NCBI GenBank assembly: GCA_045536965.1 | Contig: JAZSON010000015.1 | Coordinates: forward strand, 1-34,451 | Reading direction: 5' to 3' | DNA from: UBA5448 sp045536965 | Lineage (GTDB): Bacteria > Bacillota > Clostridia > Oscillospirales > SIG627 | Length of the DNA: 34,451 bases | Shown here: positions 15,794-22,740 of the stretch, piece by piece | Layout of the letters: each line of letters begins with the position of its first letter | Position numbering within the stretch: the stretch's first letter is position 1 | The notes under the pieces: generated by a model | What the model saw: only the letters and a program-made list of their open reading frames with translations | The model's database searches: none | What the model was told of the DNA's origin: nothing | Program-made: the position numbers and the translations under genes

Positions 15794-16318
15794 TTATTCG
15801 ATCGGTTCGATCAGACCGTATTCATTCTTCTTGCGGCGGTACACCACGCAGATCTTGTCGTCCTCTTCGTTTTTGAAAATGTAGAATTGGTGACCGAGGA
15901 GGTTCATCTGCAAAATCGCTTCTTCGACGCTTTCGGGCTTGTAGAGGAAGCGTTTTGTTTTGGTGATCTTGAAGTCGGATTCGTCTTCATCCTCCTGCTC
16001 ATCGACATATCCTGTAAAGGCACCCGCGCGCAACCGTTTTTCCAGTTTGGTCTTATATTTGCGCATTTGTCCGTCGATGACTTCAACGGCGAGGTCAACC
16101 GACGTTAAAATATCGGGAGAGGTTTGCTCGGCGCGGTAGAACGTGCCGCGGTCGTAGATGGTCAACTCGACCGATTCGCTTGTACCTTCCTTGAACAGCG
16201 AAATGACCACATCGGTATCATCGGAGAAAAATCGGTCGAATTTTGAGAGCTTCTTTTCAATCTTCTCTTTGATATCATCGGTCAGGGTGAACTTACGCAA
16301 TACGAATTCCGCTTTCAT
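15794..16318 (-). CDS. hpf: ribosome hibernation-promoting factor, long form
   Basis: A 174-residue cytosolic protein that binds the 30S decoding region and pairs ribosomes into inactive 100S dimers. The N-terminal ~95 residues form the YfiA-type domain (LTDDIKEKIEKKLSKFDRFF, then a basic second helix QMRKYKTKLEKRLRAG). An acidic linker (DEQEDEDESDF) follows, then the dimerisation domain (KRFLYKPESVEEAILQMNL, GHQFYIFKNEE, VVYRRKKNEYGLIEP). This two-domain layout is the long HPF of Firmicutes. AGGAG lies 10 nt before the ATG. Confidence 0.93.
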   Translation of the reverse strand: MKAEFVLRKFTLTDDIKEKIEKKLSKFDRFFSDDTDVVISLFKEGTSESVELTIYDRGTFYRAEQTSPDILTSVDLAVEVIDGQMRKYKTKLEKRLRAGAFTGYVDEQEDEDESDFKITKTKRFLYKPESVEEAILQMNLLGHQFYIFKNEEDDKICVVYRRKKNEYGLIEPIE

Positions 16319-16395
16319 TACACTTTCAACTCCTCATTTTAAATTGGTTATTTTGCGACGGTTATATGAAACCTCCTTCCCTCTTTTGTGATAAC

Positions 16396-16424
16396 AGTAT
16401 ACCACAAAAAAATCGGTTTGCCAA
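16396..16424 (-). promoter_or_regulatory. promoter of hpf
   Basis: On the minus strand TTGGCA (16424-16419), a 17-nt spacer, and TATACT (16401-16396). The leader to the hpf start is about 70 nt long and contains an extra GGAAGGAGG (16377-16369) not followed by a usual start codon. No SigB-like box was recognised. Confidence 0.65.
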
Positions 16425-16503
16425 TAGTTTTCAGTAAAAATTCATCATAAAATGAAAAAAAGTGTGAATTTTATCATTGTCGACAAAAAAGGAAACAAAA
16501 ATG

Positions 16504-16533
16504 TTTACAAGAGGATGCGGGGTGTGATATAAT
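16504..16533 (+). promoter_or_regulatory. promoter of the TIM-barrel epimerase gene
   Basis: TTTACA at 16504-16509, an 18-nt spacer, and a perfect TATAAT at 16528-16533. It lies 34 nt before the start codon. Confidence 0.7.
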
Positions 16534-16567
16534 AAATTTATAGTTTTAGTCGAAAGGTGTGTATGAA

Positions 16568-17422
16568 ATGTATTCGTTTCCTATCGGTGTTATGGTAGAA
16601 TCTTTCCGCCTGCCTTTAAAAGATGCCATTAAAAAGGCATCAGAACTCGGTGCCGCGGGTCTGCAGATGCACGCGACAGGGGGAGATACCGCCCCTGATG
16701 TTTGTGTGGGTGCAAAAAGAAAAGAGCTTCTTGACTTTGTTAAGTCCAACGGTCTTGTTTTTTCTGCTCTGTGCGGTGATTTCGGTAAAGGTTTTTCGCA
16801 TCCCGAGTTGAATCCCGAGTTAATCGAAAAATCCAAACGCGTCATGGATATGGCGCTGGAGCTGGAGACCAATGTGGTTACCACCCATATCGGCGTTGTG
16901 CCCTCTGACCCGAAGCATGACCGCTATAAGATCATGCAGGAGGCATGCTTTGCGCTCGCGTCCTATGCCGACAGCGTCGGCGCTCGTTTTGCGGTGGAAA
17001 CAGGCCCCGAAACCTCCCTTGTTTTGAAGAATTTTTTGGATTCGCTTGGTTCCAGCGGTGTTTCGGTTAACCTTGACCCCGCCAATCTCGTGATGGTAAC
17101 GGGAGACGATCCCGTGCAGGCGGTACACAATCTCAAAAAATACATTGTCCATACCCATGCCAAGGACGGTGTAAAGCTTGCAGACGGCAACCCCGAGTAT
17201 ATTTACCACGCTGTCCATCCCGTTCCCGAAGAAATCAAGGGCGTTCGTTATTTTGAGGAAGTCCCCTTGGGTACGGGCGGCGTCGATTTCCCCGCTTATT
17301 TGCGTGCTTTAGAGGAGATCGGTTACCGCGGCTTTTTGACCATCGAGCGCGAAGTCGGCGCAAATCCCGCCGCCGATATCAAGACCGCCGTCGATTTTTT
17401 GCAAGATACCATGCGTGCATAA
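16568..17422 (+). CDS. sugar phosphate isomerase/epimerase-like TIM-barrel protein
   Basis: A 284-residue protein of the xylose-isomerase-like TIM-barrel superfamily (AP endonuclease 2 fold). Metal-binding residues typical of the fold are seen in VTTHIGVVP, RFAVETGPE, VNLDPANLV, VHTHAKDGVK and the C-terminal TIEREVG. Family members isomerise or epimerise sugars or keto-sugar derivatives; the substrate is not evident. The ATG at 16568 has AAAGGTG 8 nt upstream; an in-frame GTG at 16559 overlaps that site. The gene is followed after 40 nt by a GH3 remnant, so an ancestral epimerase-glycosidase operon is plausible. Confidence 0.8.
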   Translation: MYSFPIGVMVESFRLPLKDAIKKASELGAAGLQMHATGGDTAPDVCVGAKRKELLDFVKSNGLVFSALCGDFGKGFSHPELNPELIEKSKRVMDMALELETNVVTTHIGVVPSDPKHDRYKIMQEACFALASYADSVGARFAVETGPETSLVLKNFLDSLGSSGVSVNLDPANLVMVTGDDPVQAVHNLKKYIVHTHAKDGVKLADGNPEYIYHAVHPVPEEIKGVRYFEEVPLGTGGVDFPAYLRALEEIGYRGFLTIEREVGANPAADIKTAVDFLQDTMRA

Positions 17423-17461
17423 GTATCCAAGGTATCCATAGTATCAAGCGCGCAAAAGGAT

Positions 17462-17736
17462 ATGCGCTCGGCGGATCAAGCGAAAATCAATGCGATCGAT
17501 GAAAAATGCCCCTCGATGAAAAGCCCGCCTCTATGATCATCGTCCGCGCCGATTACCGCAAAGCGGTCGAAAACGATGCGGCGGGAAAGGGGGGGCGGTC
17601 GGTAAGATCTATAGGGTGGATGGCATTGCATGATCTGATCCGCGGCGCTGACGATGCCACGCTCGGCGTGTATGAGCCGACGGGTAAATTGCCCGTTTCG
17701 GTTCCCGGAAGCTACGGCTTCGGATATTCGGTTTGA
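17462..17736 (+). pseudogene. internally deleted GH3 (NagZ-like) remnant
   Basis: This is a broken paralogue of the GH3 gene at 21037. From the ATG at 17462 it reads MRSADQAKINAI, matching MKVADQAKINQI of the intact protein. A one-base frameshift follows, and the next frame gives MPLDEKPASMIIVRADYRKAV, matching SLDEKIASMIVVRACYREAV. After a short unmatched stretch it jumps to DLIRGADDATLGVYEPTG and KLPVSVPGSYGFGYSV, matching the last 34 residues. About 490 of 560 residues, including all catalytic ones, are missing. A weak ribosome binding site (AAAGGA) precedes the ATG. The last 76 codons form an open frame that should not be annotated as an independent gene. Confidence 0.85.
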
Positions 17737-17750
17737 TTTTGATTTTTTTG

Positions 17751-17779
17751 AAAACGGTCGCACGTGTGCGACTGTTTTG
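17751..17779 (+). terminator. terminator after the GH3 remnant
   Basis: GTCGCAC/GTGCGAC core (17757-17772), extended by AAAAC/TGTTTT pairing and ending in TTTT. It probably ended the ancestral epimerase-GH3 transcript. Confidence 0.65.
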
Positions 17780-17831
17780 TATATAATATACAAAGCATAT
17801 TGTGCACTGTTACAAAATTATGTAAATGCAC

Positions 17832-17860
17832 TTGGAAGGATATGTAAAGCGTTGTATAAT
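17832..17860 (+). promoter_or_regulatory. promoter of the zinc-ribbon/propeller gene
   Basis: TTGGAA at 17832-17837, a 17-nt spacer, and a perfect TATAAT at 17855-17860, followed by a leader of about 65 nt. Confidence 0.7.
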
Positions 17861-17934
17861 GGTGTCGGATGACTTTGAAATTTCACCTGTCAGGATGCAA
17901 TAAAGATAACACGTTGGATGAAGGAGGTAACAAA

Positions 17935-19914
17935 ATGATCATTTGTCCCGAATGCAAAAAAGAGCTTTCAGACGGTATGACGGCTTGCGATGCCTGTGGT
18001 GCTAAGCTTACGGACACACCGCAAACATCCTCTGCGCCGCAGTTTACCTATATCAAGCTTTCCAAAAAAGCCATCAATATCATTGGTGTTTTGGTTGCTG
18101 TTCTTTTGGTGGCTGTCTTTATACTGCCCAAGCTTTTCGGTGGGGCAGAGGGTGGATCCTTGTTTATCAAGGATAACAAGCTGTATCTGGTCGATCCCCA
18201 AAGCGGTGCAACCACCGTGATCAACGACAGTGTTGTCGACCGGGAAGAGGAGGTTACCAACAAAACGTTTTATTCCGGCGATGTCGGTGAGCTTCTCGGT
18301 GCCTGTCTTTCGCCCGACGGGGAAGCACTGTTTTATTTGGCGGATTTTGTAGAAGCCGACGGTTGCGGGTATAACGGCACGCTTTATATGCGCTCAATGA
18401 AAAACCCCGACAAAGATTCTGTCAAGATCGATTCCGAGGTTCGCGGCTTCAGTCTCGGCTCGGATGGCAAGCTTCTTACGTATTCCAAGGGAGACCACCA
18501 CGAAACGACTCTTTGGAGGTATGATTTTGAGGACAAAGAGATGGTTGTCCCTGCTAACCGTTATAAGATCTCAAAGGATAAAAGAATCGTCTTTTACACC
18601 TCGGGCGGCTCTCTTTACGTAGATCAATACGGCAAGGGTAAACAGGAGATCGACCAAGGAGCAAGCATTTATTACGGCAGTTACGGTGACGACGCCGTCG
18701 TCTATCAAAAGGACGGTAACGTGTATAAATATACCGTCGGCGGCAAAGTGGAAAAGCTTGCCGAGGACGTTGAAACGCTTCTTCGGGTTTACGATGACGG
18801 TAAGCTCTACTACACAAGAAAAAGTGATGAGAGTAACACCGTAAAGGGCATTGAGTTCTTAAAAGACGATTTGAGGGAAGAGGATGCCTCTCTTGTTCAA
18901 CCGATTGCACCCGTCGAGCCGAGCCGCGCCGATTATGAATCGGACGAAGAGTATCAGATTGCGTACAATCTCTATGAGCAAAAGCATGCAAAATATAAAA
19001 TAGCACTTAAGGAATACAGAAAAAAAGAGTTGCGCGACCAAGCACGCGAGGAGGTTGCCGCGCTGACGCTCTCGCTTGAACGTGAGGTATATGCTCTCTA
19101 TTATTACGATGGCAAAACCGAGACCAAGCTCACCGATCATTGCACAAGCGGTCAATACGTTGACGGCTCATACGAGTATCCCTGTATCTTTTTCAAGGTC
19201 AATGCTGTGGATGCGGTTTCCAAAACCAAGGTCACCATATCGAATGTGCAAAACCTTTCGCAGCTTTCCTATACCGTTGAAAAACTGATGCAGAACCATA
19301 TCGCTGTATTGGATGGAAATAACACGGGAACAGAATATGCAGCAGTTGGTGCAAGCATGTACGAATTGGGCGATTGCAACGTGAGTGATTACGTTGTTAC
19401 CGAGGACGGAAAGAACGTTTATTTCCTTGCAGCCAAAGCCGGGTCAAGTGTGGGAACCTTATATACCATGTCTTTGACCGGAGATGCAAAGGCGCAGCCC
19501 TCTGTTTACGAGACCTTTGTATATTCGGAAATTGCAGCATGCGGCAACGATTGCGTTTATATGAAGGACGTTTCGAATGACGTGGGTACCCTTTACGTCG
19601 GGGAAAAAGAGATTGAAAAAGGGGTATATAAAAGGAATTTGCGAACCACCGAGGACGGTGCTTTCCTATATGCCGCTGATTTCAGGTTCAGTAAAGAGGA
19701 GCGCGGCTATACCCTGAAAAAGTATCAAGACGGTAAAGCAACGAAAATTGCCGAAGACGTTTTTGGCTTCAGTATTTCGAATGACGGCAGCATTCTCCTT
19801 CTTGCCGATTTTGATCAGGAGGATTTCGCGGGGGATTTATATATCTGTTCCGACGGCAAGAAAGAAAAAATCGCAGAGGATGTTTGCACTTTTGTTCCCG
19901 TTTTGCAGGGGTGA
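17935..19914 (+). CDS. zinc-ribbon, single-TM, beta-propeller-like protein
   Basis: A 659-residue membrane protein of unknown role. A zinc ribbon is formed by C4, C7, C18 and C21 (CPEC ... CDAC). Residues about 45-64 form one membrane helix, placing the ribbon inside and the rest outside. The large extracytoplasmic part repeats short beta motifs of the type LYLVDPQSG, LLTYSKGDHHETTLWRYD and VYKYTVGGKVEKLAEDV, as in DUF5050/TolB-like propellers. A charged, coiled-coil-like insertion lies near 330-385 (QIAYNLYEQKHAKYKIALKE). AAGGAGG lies 8 nt before the ATG at 17935; an in-frame ATG at 17869 sits too near the promoter. Such proteins are common in clostridia and may be envelope sensors or scaffolds. 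Confidence 0.8.
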   Translation: MIICPECKKELSDGMTACDACGAKLTDTPQTSSAPQFTYIKLSKKAINIIGVLVAVLLVAVFILPKLFGGAEGGSLFIKDNKLYLVDPQSGATTVINDSVVDREEEVTNKTFYSGDVGELLGACLSPDGEALFYLADFVEADGCGYNGTLYMRSMKNPDKDSVKIDSEVRGFSLGSDGKLLTYSKGDHHETTLWRYDFEDKEMVVPANRYKISKDKRIVFYTSGGSLYVDQYGKGKQEIDQGASIYYGSYGDDAVVYQKDGNVYKYTVGGKVEKLAEDVETLLRVYDDGKLYYTRKSDESNTVKGIEFLKDDLREEDASLVQPIAPVEPSRADYESDEEYQIAYNLYEQKHAKYKIALKEYRKKELRDQAREEVAALTLSLEREVYALYYYDGKTETKLTDHCTSGQYVDGSYEYPCIFFKVNAVDAVSKTKVTISNVQNLSQLSYTVEKLMQNHIAVLDGNNTGTEYAAVGASMYELGDCNVSDYVVTEDGKNVYFLAAKAGSSVGTLYTMSLTGDAKAQPSVYETFVYSEIAACGNDCVYMKDVSNDVGTLYVGEKEIEKGVYKRNLRTTEDGAFLYAADFRFSKEERGYTLKKYQDGKATKIAEDVFGFSISNDGSILLLADFDQEDFAGDLYICSDGKKEKIAEDVCTFVPVLQG

Positions 19915-19993
19915 AGCGTATAATCAACGCTTTTCGTCGATGCGAAAAGGCGCACGTCTGATTTGAGAAAAGAGAAAAGAGAAGTTTTGAGAG

Positions 19994-20030
19994 CACAAAA
20001 ATCCGAGAACCTTGTTCTCGGATTTTTGTG
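19994..20030 (+). terminator. terminator hairpin, copy A
   Basis: A perfect 17-bp stem (19994-20010 with 20014-20030) with the three-base loop CTT; the 3' arm contains TTTTT. It lies 80 nt after the propeller-protein stop. Its 31-nt core (19997-20027) recurs with one mismatch at 20724-20754 beside the tRNA gene. It can terminate in both directions. Confidence 0.75.
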
Positions 20031-20097
20031 TTTGGCAACCGAAACAGATGACATGTAAATCAAAAGGGATTTTAAGGTCTGGAAAAGCTTTTGAAAA

Positions 20098-20459
20098 TTA
20101 TTTGTTAGCATTTTGCTTTGCGGTTTGAATAGACCGAACAAGCAAAAATCTTATTGTGGAACAAGTTTTATCAAGTGCTTTGTGTCTTGCTTCATCAATG
20201 TAATCGCTTTTCCAAAGCATTACAAGCCACTTGCTTGTTTCATTTGTTTCTTTTAATGCAATCTCAAGCTTTGCAATAAAATCAGCGCGGCTATGAGCGT
20301 ATTTGCTTTCGGCAATATTGGCACAAATGCTCGTTGCGCTTCTGCCGATTTGGGTGGAAATTACGTTTTCATGTCTTGTGCGTAATTCCTTTGATAATTG
20401 TAAAATCTCAACCGATCATTCCATTGAAAGATCGCCAAGCTTATCTTCTCTCGCAGCAT
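20098..20459 (-). pseudogene. four-helix-bundle protein (S23/Avd-like fold), broken
   Basis: The minus-strand frame encodes a recognisable four-helix-bundle protein: SVEILQLSKELRTRHE, then VISTQIGRSATSICANIAES, KYAHSRADFIAKLEIALKET, NETSKWLVMLWKSDYIDEA and a terminal IRFLLVRSIQTAKQNANK before TAA at 20100-20098. This matches the family of short proteins found in 23S rRNA intervening sequences and related to Avd of diversity-generating retroelements. Two lesions are visible. A TGA lies in frame at 20418-20416, where the family has a coding residue. The only ATG with a ribosome binding site (20459, AAAGGCGG upstream) is one base out of frame. A good promoter remains, so inactivation looks recent, unless TGA is recoded or the sequence contains an error. 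Confidence 0.8.
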
Positions 20460-20476
20460 CACCGCCTTTCGTAAAT

Positions 20477-20505
20477 ATTATATCACATTTTCGGTTAAGA
20501 ATCAA
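20477..20505 (-). promoter_or_regulatory. promoter of the four-helix-bundle gene
   Basis: On the minus strand TTGATT (20505-20500), a 17-nt spacer, and a perfect TATAAT (20482-20477), 18 nt before the old start codon. It lies between the hairpin array and the gene. Confidence 0.7.
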
Positions 20506-20542
20506 CTGTCTTTCAGCGCACAAACTAACGGTTTGATTCCGT

Positions 20543-20722
20543 TTGCGCGGAGCGCAACTTCATTGATGCGAAGCATCACTTCATTTGCCGAAGGCAACAT
20601 CATTTACGCCAACGGCGTAACCTCGTTCATTTGTGCCGCGTGGGGCGGCAATGATGTTCTCGCTTTGCTCGAAATGATGTTGCGTGTGCCACGCAAATGA
20701 TGTTGTGCCAAAGGCACAAATG
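20543..20722. repeat. punctuated hairpin array 2 (six-base linkers)
   Basis: Eight short palindromes separated mostly by six-base linkers. Hairpins: 20543-20557 (6-bp arms, loop GGA), 20564-20578 (6 bp, GAA), 20585-20597 (5 bp, GAA), 20604-20620 (7 bp, AAC), 20631-20651 (imperfect), 20657-20673 (7-bp positions with two mismatches, TTT), 20680-20696 (7 bp, TGC), 20703-20719 (7 bp, AAA). Linkers at 20558 and 20579 are CTTCAT and at 20598 CATCAT. After an irregular 10-base linker they become ATGATG at 20651, 20674 and 20697. The linker orientation thus flips in mid-array, as in array 1. The array lies directly upstream of the four-helix-bundle promoter. No ORF is present. Confidence 0.8.
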
Positions 20723-20755
20723 AAAAAATCCGAGGACCTTGTTCTCGGATTTTTT
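20723..20755 (-). terminator. terminator of tRNA-Gln, copy B
   Basis: A hairpin with arms of AATCCGAG/CTCGGATT type, flanked by A6 and T6 runs, directly follows the tRNA 3' end on the minus strand. The 31-nt core 20724-20754 differs from copy A (19997-20027) at one base. Confidence 0.8.
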
Positions 20756-20828
20756 GGCTGCGGAATAGGGATTCGAACCCCAACAAACAGAGTCAGAGTC
20801 TGTCGTGCTGCCGTTACACAATTCCGCA
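20755..20828 (-). tRNA. tRNA-Gln (anticodon CTG), CCA encoded
   Basis: On the minus strand the acceptor arms TGCGGAA and TTCCGCA pair over 7 bp. The D stem is GTGT/GCAC. The anticodon stem ACAGA/TCTGT encloses the loop CTCTGAC, which gives anticodon CTG after the invariant T33. The T loop is TTCGAAT. Discriminator G and CCA are encoded (TGGC on the plus strand at 20755-20758). It decodes CAG as glutamine. Confidence 0.95.
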
Positions 20829-20855
20829 ATATATACATTTTCTTCTTGCCCGAGT

Positions 20856-20884
20856 ATTATAGCAGAGTTTTTTTCAAAATGCAA
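20856..20884 (-). promoter_or_regulatory. promoter of tRNA-Gln
   Basis: On the minus strand TTGCAT (20884-20879), a 17-nt spacer, and a perfect TATAAT (20861-20856), 27 nt before the mature tRNA 5' end. Confidence 0.75.
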
Positions 20885-20964
20885 GAGTTTTTTCAGAAAA
20901 TATTGCACTTTTTTAGAAAAATAAAATTACGTGCCTATCTTTTGATAAGATTGTGCCCCTGCTC

Positions 20965-20993
20965 TTGCCAATTTATAAATAATATGATATTAT
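20965..20993 (+). promoter_or_regulatory. promoter of the GH3-led operon
   Basis: TTGCCA at 20965-20970, a 17-nt spacer, and TATTAT at 20988-20993. It lies 43 nt before the GH3 start codon. Confidence 0.6.
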
Positions 20994-21036
20994 GGATAAA
21001 ACTGTGAGTAAAATCATTATAAAGCGAGGATATAGT

Positions 21037-22719
21037 ATGAAAGTCGCAGACCAAGCAAAGATCAATCAAATTTATGATAATATGTCGTTGGATGAAAAAA
21101 TAGCATCCATGATCGTTGTCCGTGCCTGCTACCGCGAAGCGGTGGATACCGATATGGTACAAAAGTTTTTTGAATCGGGCAAAGGTGTTTCTCTCGGTAA
21201 AGTCTTTTTGGCGGGCTGTACCAAAAAGCTGGAGGAAGTGGTAGCCAAGCTTAACCGCCTGCGCACAGGCTCGCATTTCGATCCCTTTTTCTTTATCGAC
21301 GGCGAGCAGGGTCTTGTGCAGATGTTCCCGTTTGCCACCGCGTTCCCCTGCCAGATGGCTCTGGGTGCCACCTTTGATGAAGAAGCCGTTTACGCATCCT
21401 CGGTTGCCATTGCCAAGGAATGCCGTGCACTCGGTTTCTCTATCCTTTCGCAACCTGTTTTAGATATCAATACCAATCCCGATAACCCCATCATCAACAC
21501 CCGTGCATTCGGTGACGACCCCGATTTTGTCATTCGCATGAGCCGTGCCGCCATGCGTGGCTTTGAAGACGGCGGTGTGGTTGCCACCTGTAAGCACTAT
21601 CCCGGTCACGGTGACACGGCGGTCGATTCCCATATGGCGATGCCCCGCGTCGATAAGGATAAAGATACCCTGATGGAAATGGAGCTGAAGCCCTACAAGG
21701 AGCTTGGTCCCGAAATGACGGGTATCATGACTGCTCACATTCTGTATCCCGCTCTGCTCGGCGAGGGAGAAGAGCCCTGCCCCGCCACCCTGTCCCGCGC
21801 CATTATTTACGATCTGGCGCGCAAGGAATTCGGTTTTAAGGGTCTTATGATCTCCGACTCTCTGACCATGAAGGGTATCAAGGATGCCTACGGCATCGAA
21901 AAAGCCGCCATCGGCTCCATCCTTGCGGGACACGATATGATCCTGCAGGACTACAACTCGGATCCCGACATCACCTTCGACTGTGTCAAAGCCGCTGTGG
22001 AAGACGGCACCATCCCGATGGAATGGGTGGAGGAATCGGTCAAACGTATTATTTCGTTCAGACTTCGCTTCGGTGGCTACGGCAACCAAAAACCGCTCGA
22101 TGCAAGCGAAGTGGCTAAAGTCATCCACTGCGACGAGCACGTCAAGCTTGCCAAGGACATCGCCTACAAGGCCATCACCCGTGTGGCAAAATCCGCCATG
22201 CCCCTCCAAAAGAGCGGCAAGACTCTGGTTATCGCCACCGTTTCGGAAAAAGACGGCAAATACATCGAGGACTTTGGTCTTTCGGATGCTTCGGGTCAAG
22301 GCATTTTCTATAACGCCGTTAAGGAATACGCCGATGCCGATTTTGTAACCATGCCCGAAATGCCGGGTCCGGCCGACGTCGATGCGCTCTGCGCCAAAGC
22401 AAAGGGATACGACCGTGTGGTTCTCGGCTCGTTTATGACCGTCCGTGCATACGGCGGTAAATCCAGCGGACGTCTAACGGATGAGCAGATCGAGGCGGTT
22501 GCCCGTCTGCAAAAAGCCGCAGGTCAGTTTATCCTGCTTGTCTTCGGCAGTCCTTACATTTTGTCCTCTCTCGATGCTGTGGACGACTGCTTGGTTGCTT
22601 ACGGCACCTCGTCTGATCTGATTCACGGCGCTGTCGATGCTTTGTTTGGTGTATATGAACCGAGCGGCAAACTTCCTGTTTCGGTTCCCGGAAGATACAA
22701 TTTCGGACATTCTGTTTAA
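21037..22719 (+). CDS. glycoside hydrolase family 3 beta-N-acetylglucosaminidase (NagZ-type)
   Basis: A 560-residue cytosolic enzyme expected to remove GlcNAc from cell-wall fragments or chitooligosaccharides. The NagZ signature KHYPGHGDTAVDSH spans residues 186-199 and includes the D197/H199 acid-base dyad specific to GH3 hexosaminidases. The nucleophile is D274 in LMISDSLTMKG. A C-terminal alpha/beta domain (about 385-560) ends in GVYEPSGKLPVSVPGRYNFG. No signal peptide is seen, unlike the lipoprotein NagZ of Bacillus. The ATG at 21037 has GCGAGGA 7 nt upstream; a further in-frame ATG at 20992 overlaps the -10 box. It is the first gene of an operon with ahcY, a LtaS-like gene and a nucleotidyltransferase. 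A deleted paralogue lies at 17462. Confidence 0.9.
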   Translation: MKVADQAKINQIYDNMSLDEKIASMIVVRACYREAVDTDMVQKFFESGKGVSLGKVFLAGCTKKLEEVVAKLNRLRTGSHFDPFFFIDGEQGLVQMFPFATAFPCQMALGATFDEEAVYASSVAIAKECRALGFSILSQPVLDINTNPDNPIINTRAFGDDPDFVIRMSRAAMRGFEDGGVVATCKHYPGHGDTAVDSHMAMPRVDKDKDTLMEMELKPYKELGPEMTGIMTAHILYPALLGEGEEPCPATLSRAIIYDLARKEFGFKGLMISDSLTMKGIKDAYGIEKAAIGSILAGHDMILQDYNSDPDITFDCVKAAVEDGTIPMEWVEESVKRIISFRLRFGGYGNQKPLDASEVAKVIHCDEHVKLAKDIAYKAITRVAKSAMPLQKSGKTLVIATVSEKDGKYIEDFGLSDASGQGIFYNAVKEYADADFVTMPEMPGPADVDALCAKAKGYDRVVLGSFMTVRAYGGKSSGRLTDEQIEAVARLQKAAGQFILLVFGSPYILSSLDAVDDCLVAYGTSSDLIHGAVDALFGVYEPSGKLPVSVPGRYNFGHSV

Positions 22720-22740
22720 TAAAGCGCGTGGGGTGATTTT

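Noticed and set aside
16361..16377. Leader peptide in the hpf leader
   Set aside because: GGAAGGAGG on the minus strand is followed by ATA and only a few codons before TAA; no usual start codon is present.
17506..17736. Independent 76-codon gene
   Set aside because: It is the frame-shifted tail of a GH3 remnant. Both ends align with the intact gene at 21037, and the middle is deleted.
20303..20536. Plus-strand small gene
   Set aside because: It is antisense to the four-helix-bundle gene and its promoter. The minus strand gives a known protein family.
22720..22740. SAH riboswitch before ahcY
   Set aside because: Only 21 nt separate ahcY from the previous gene, too short for the aptamer.
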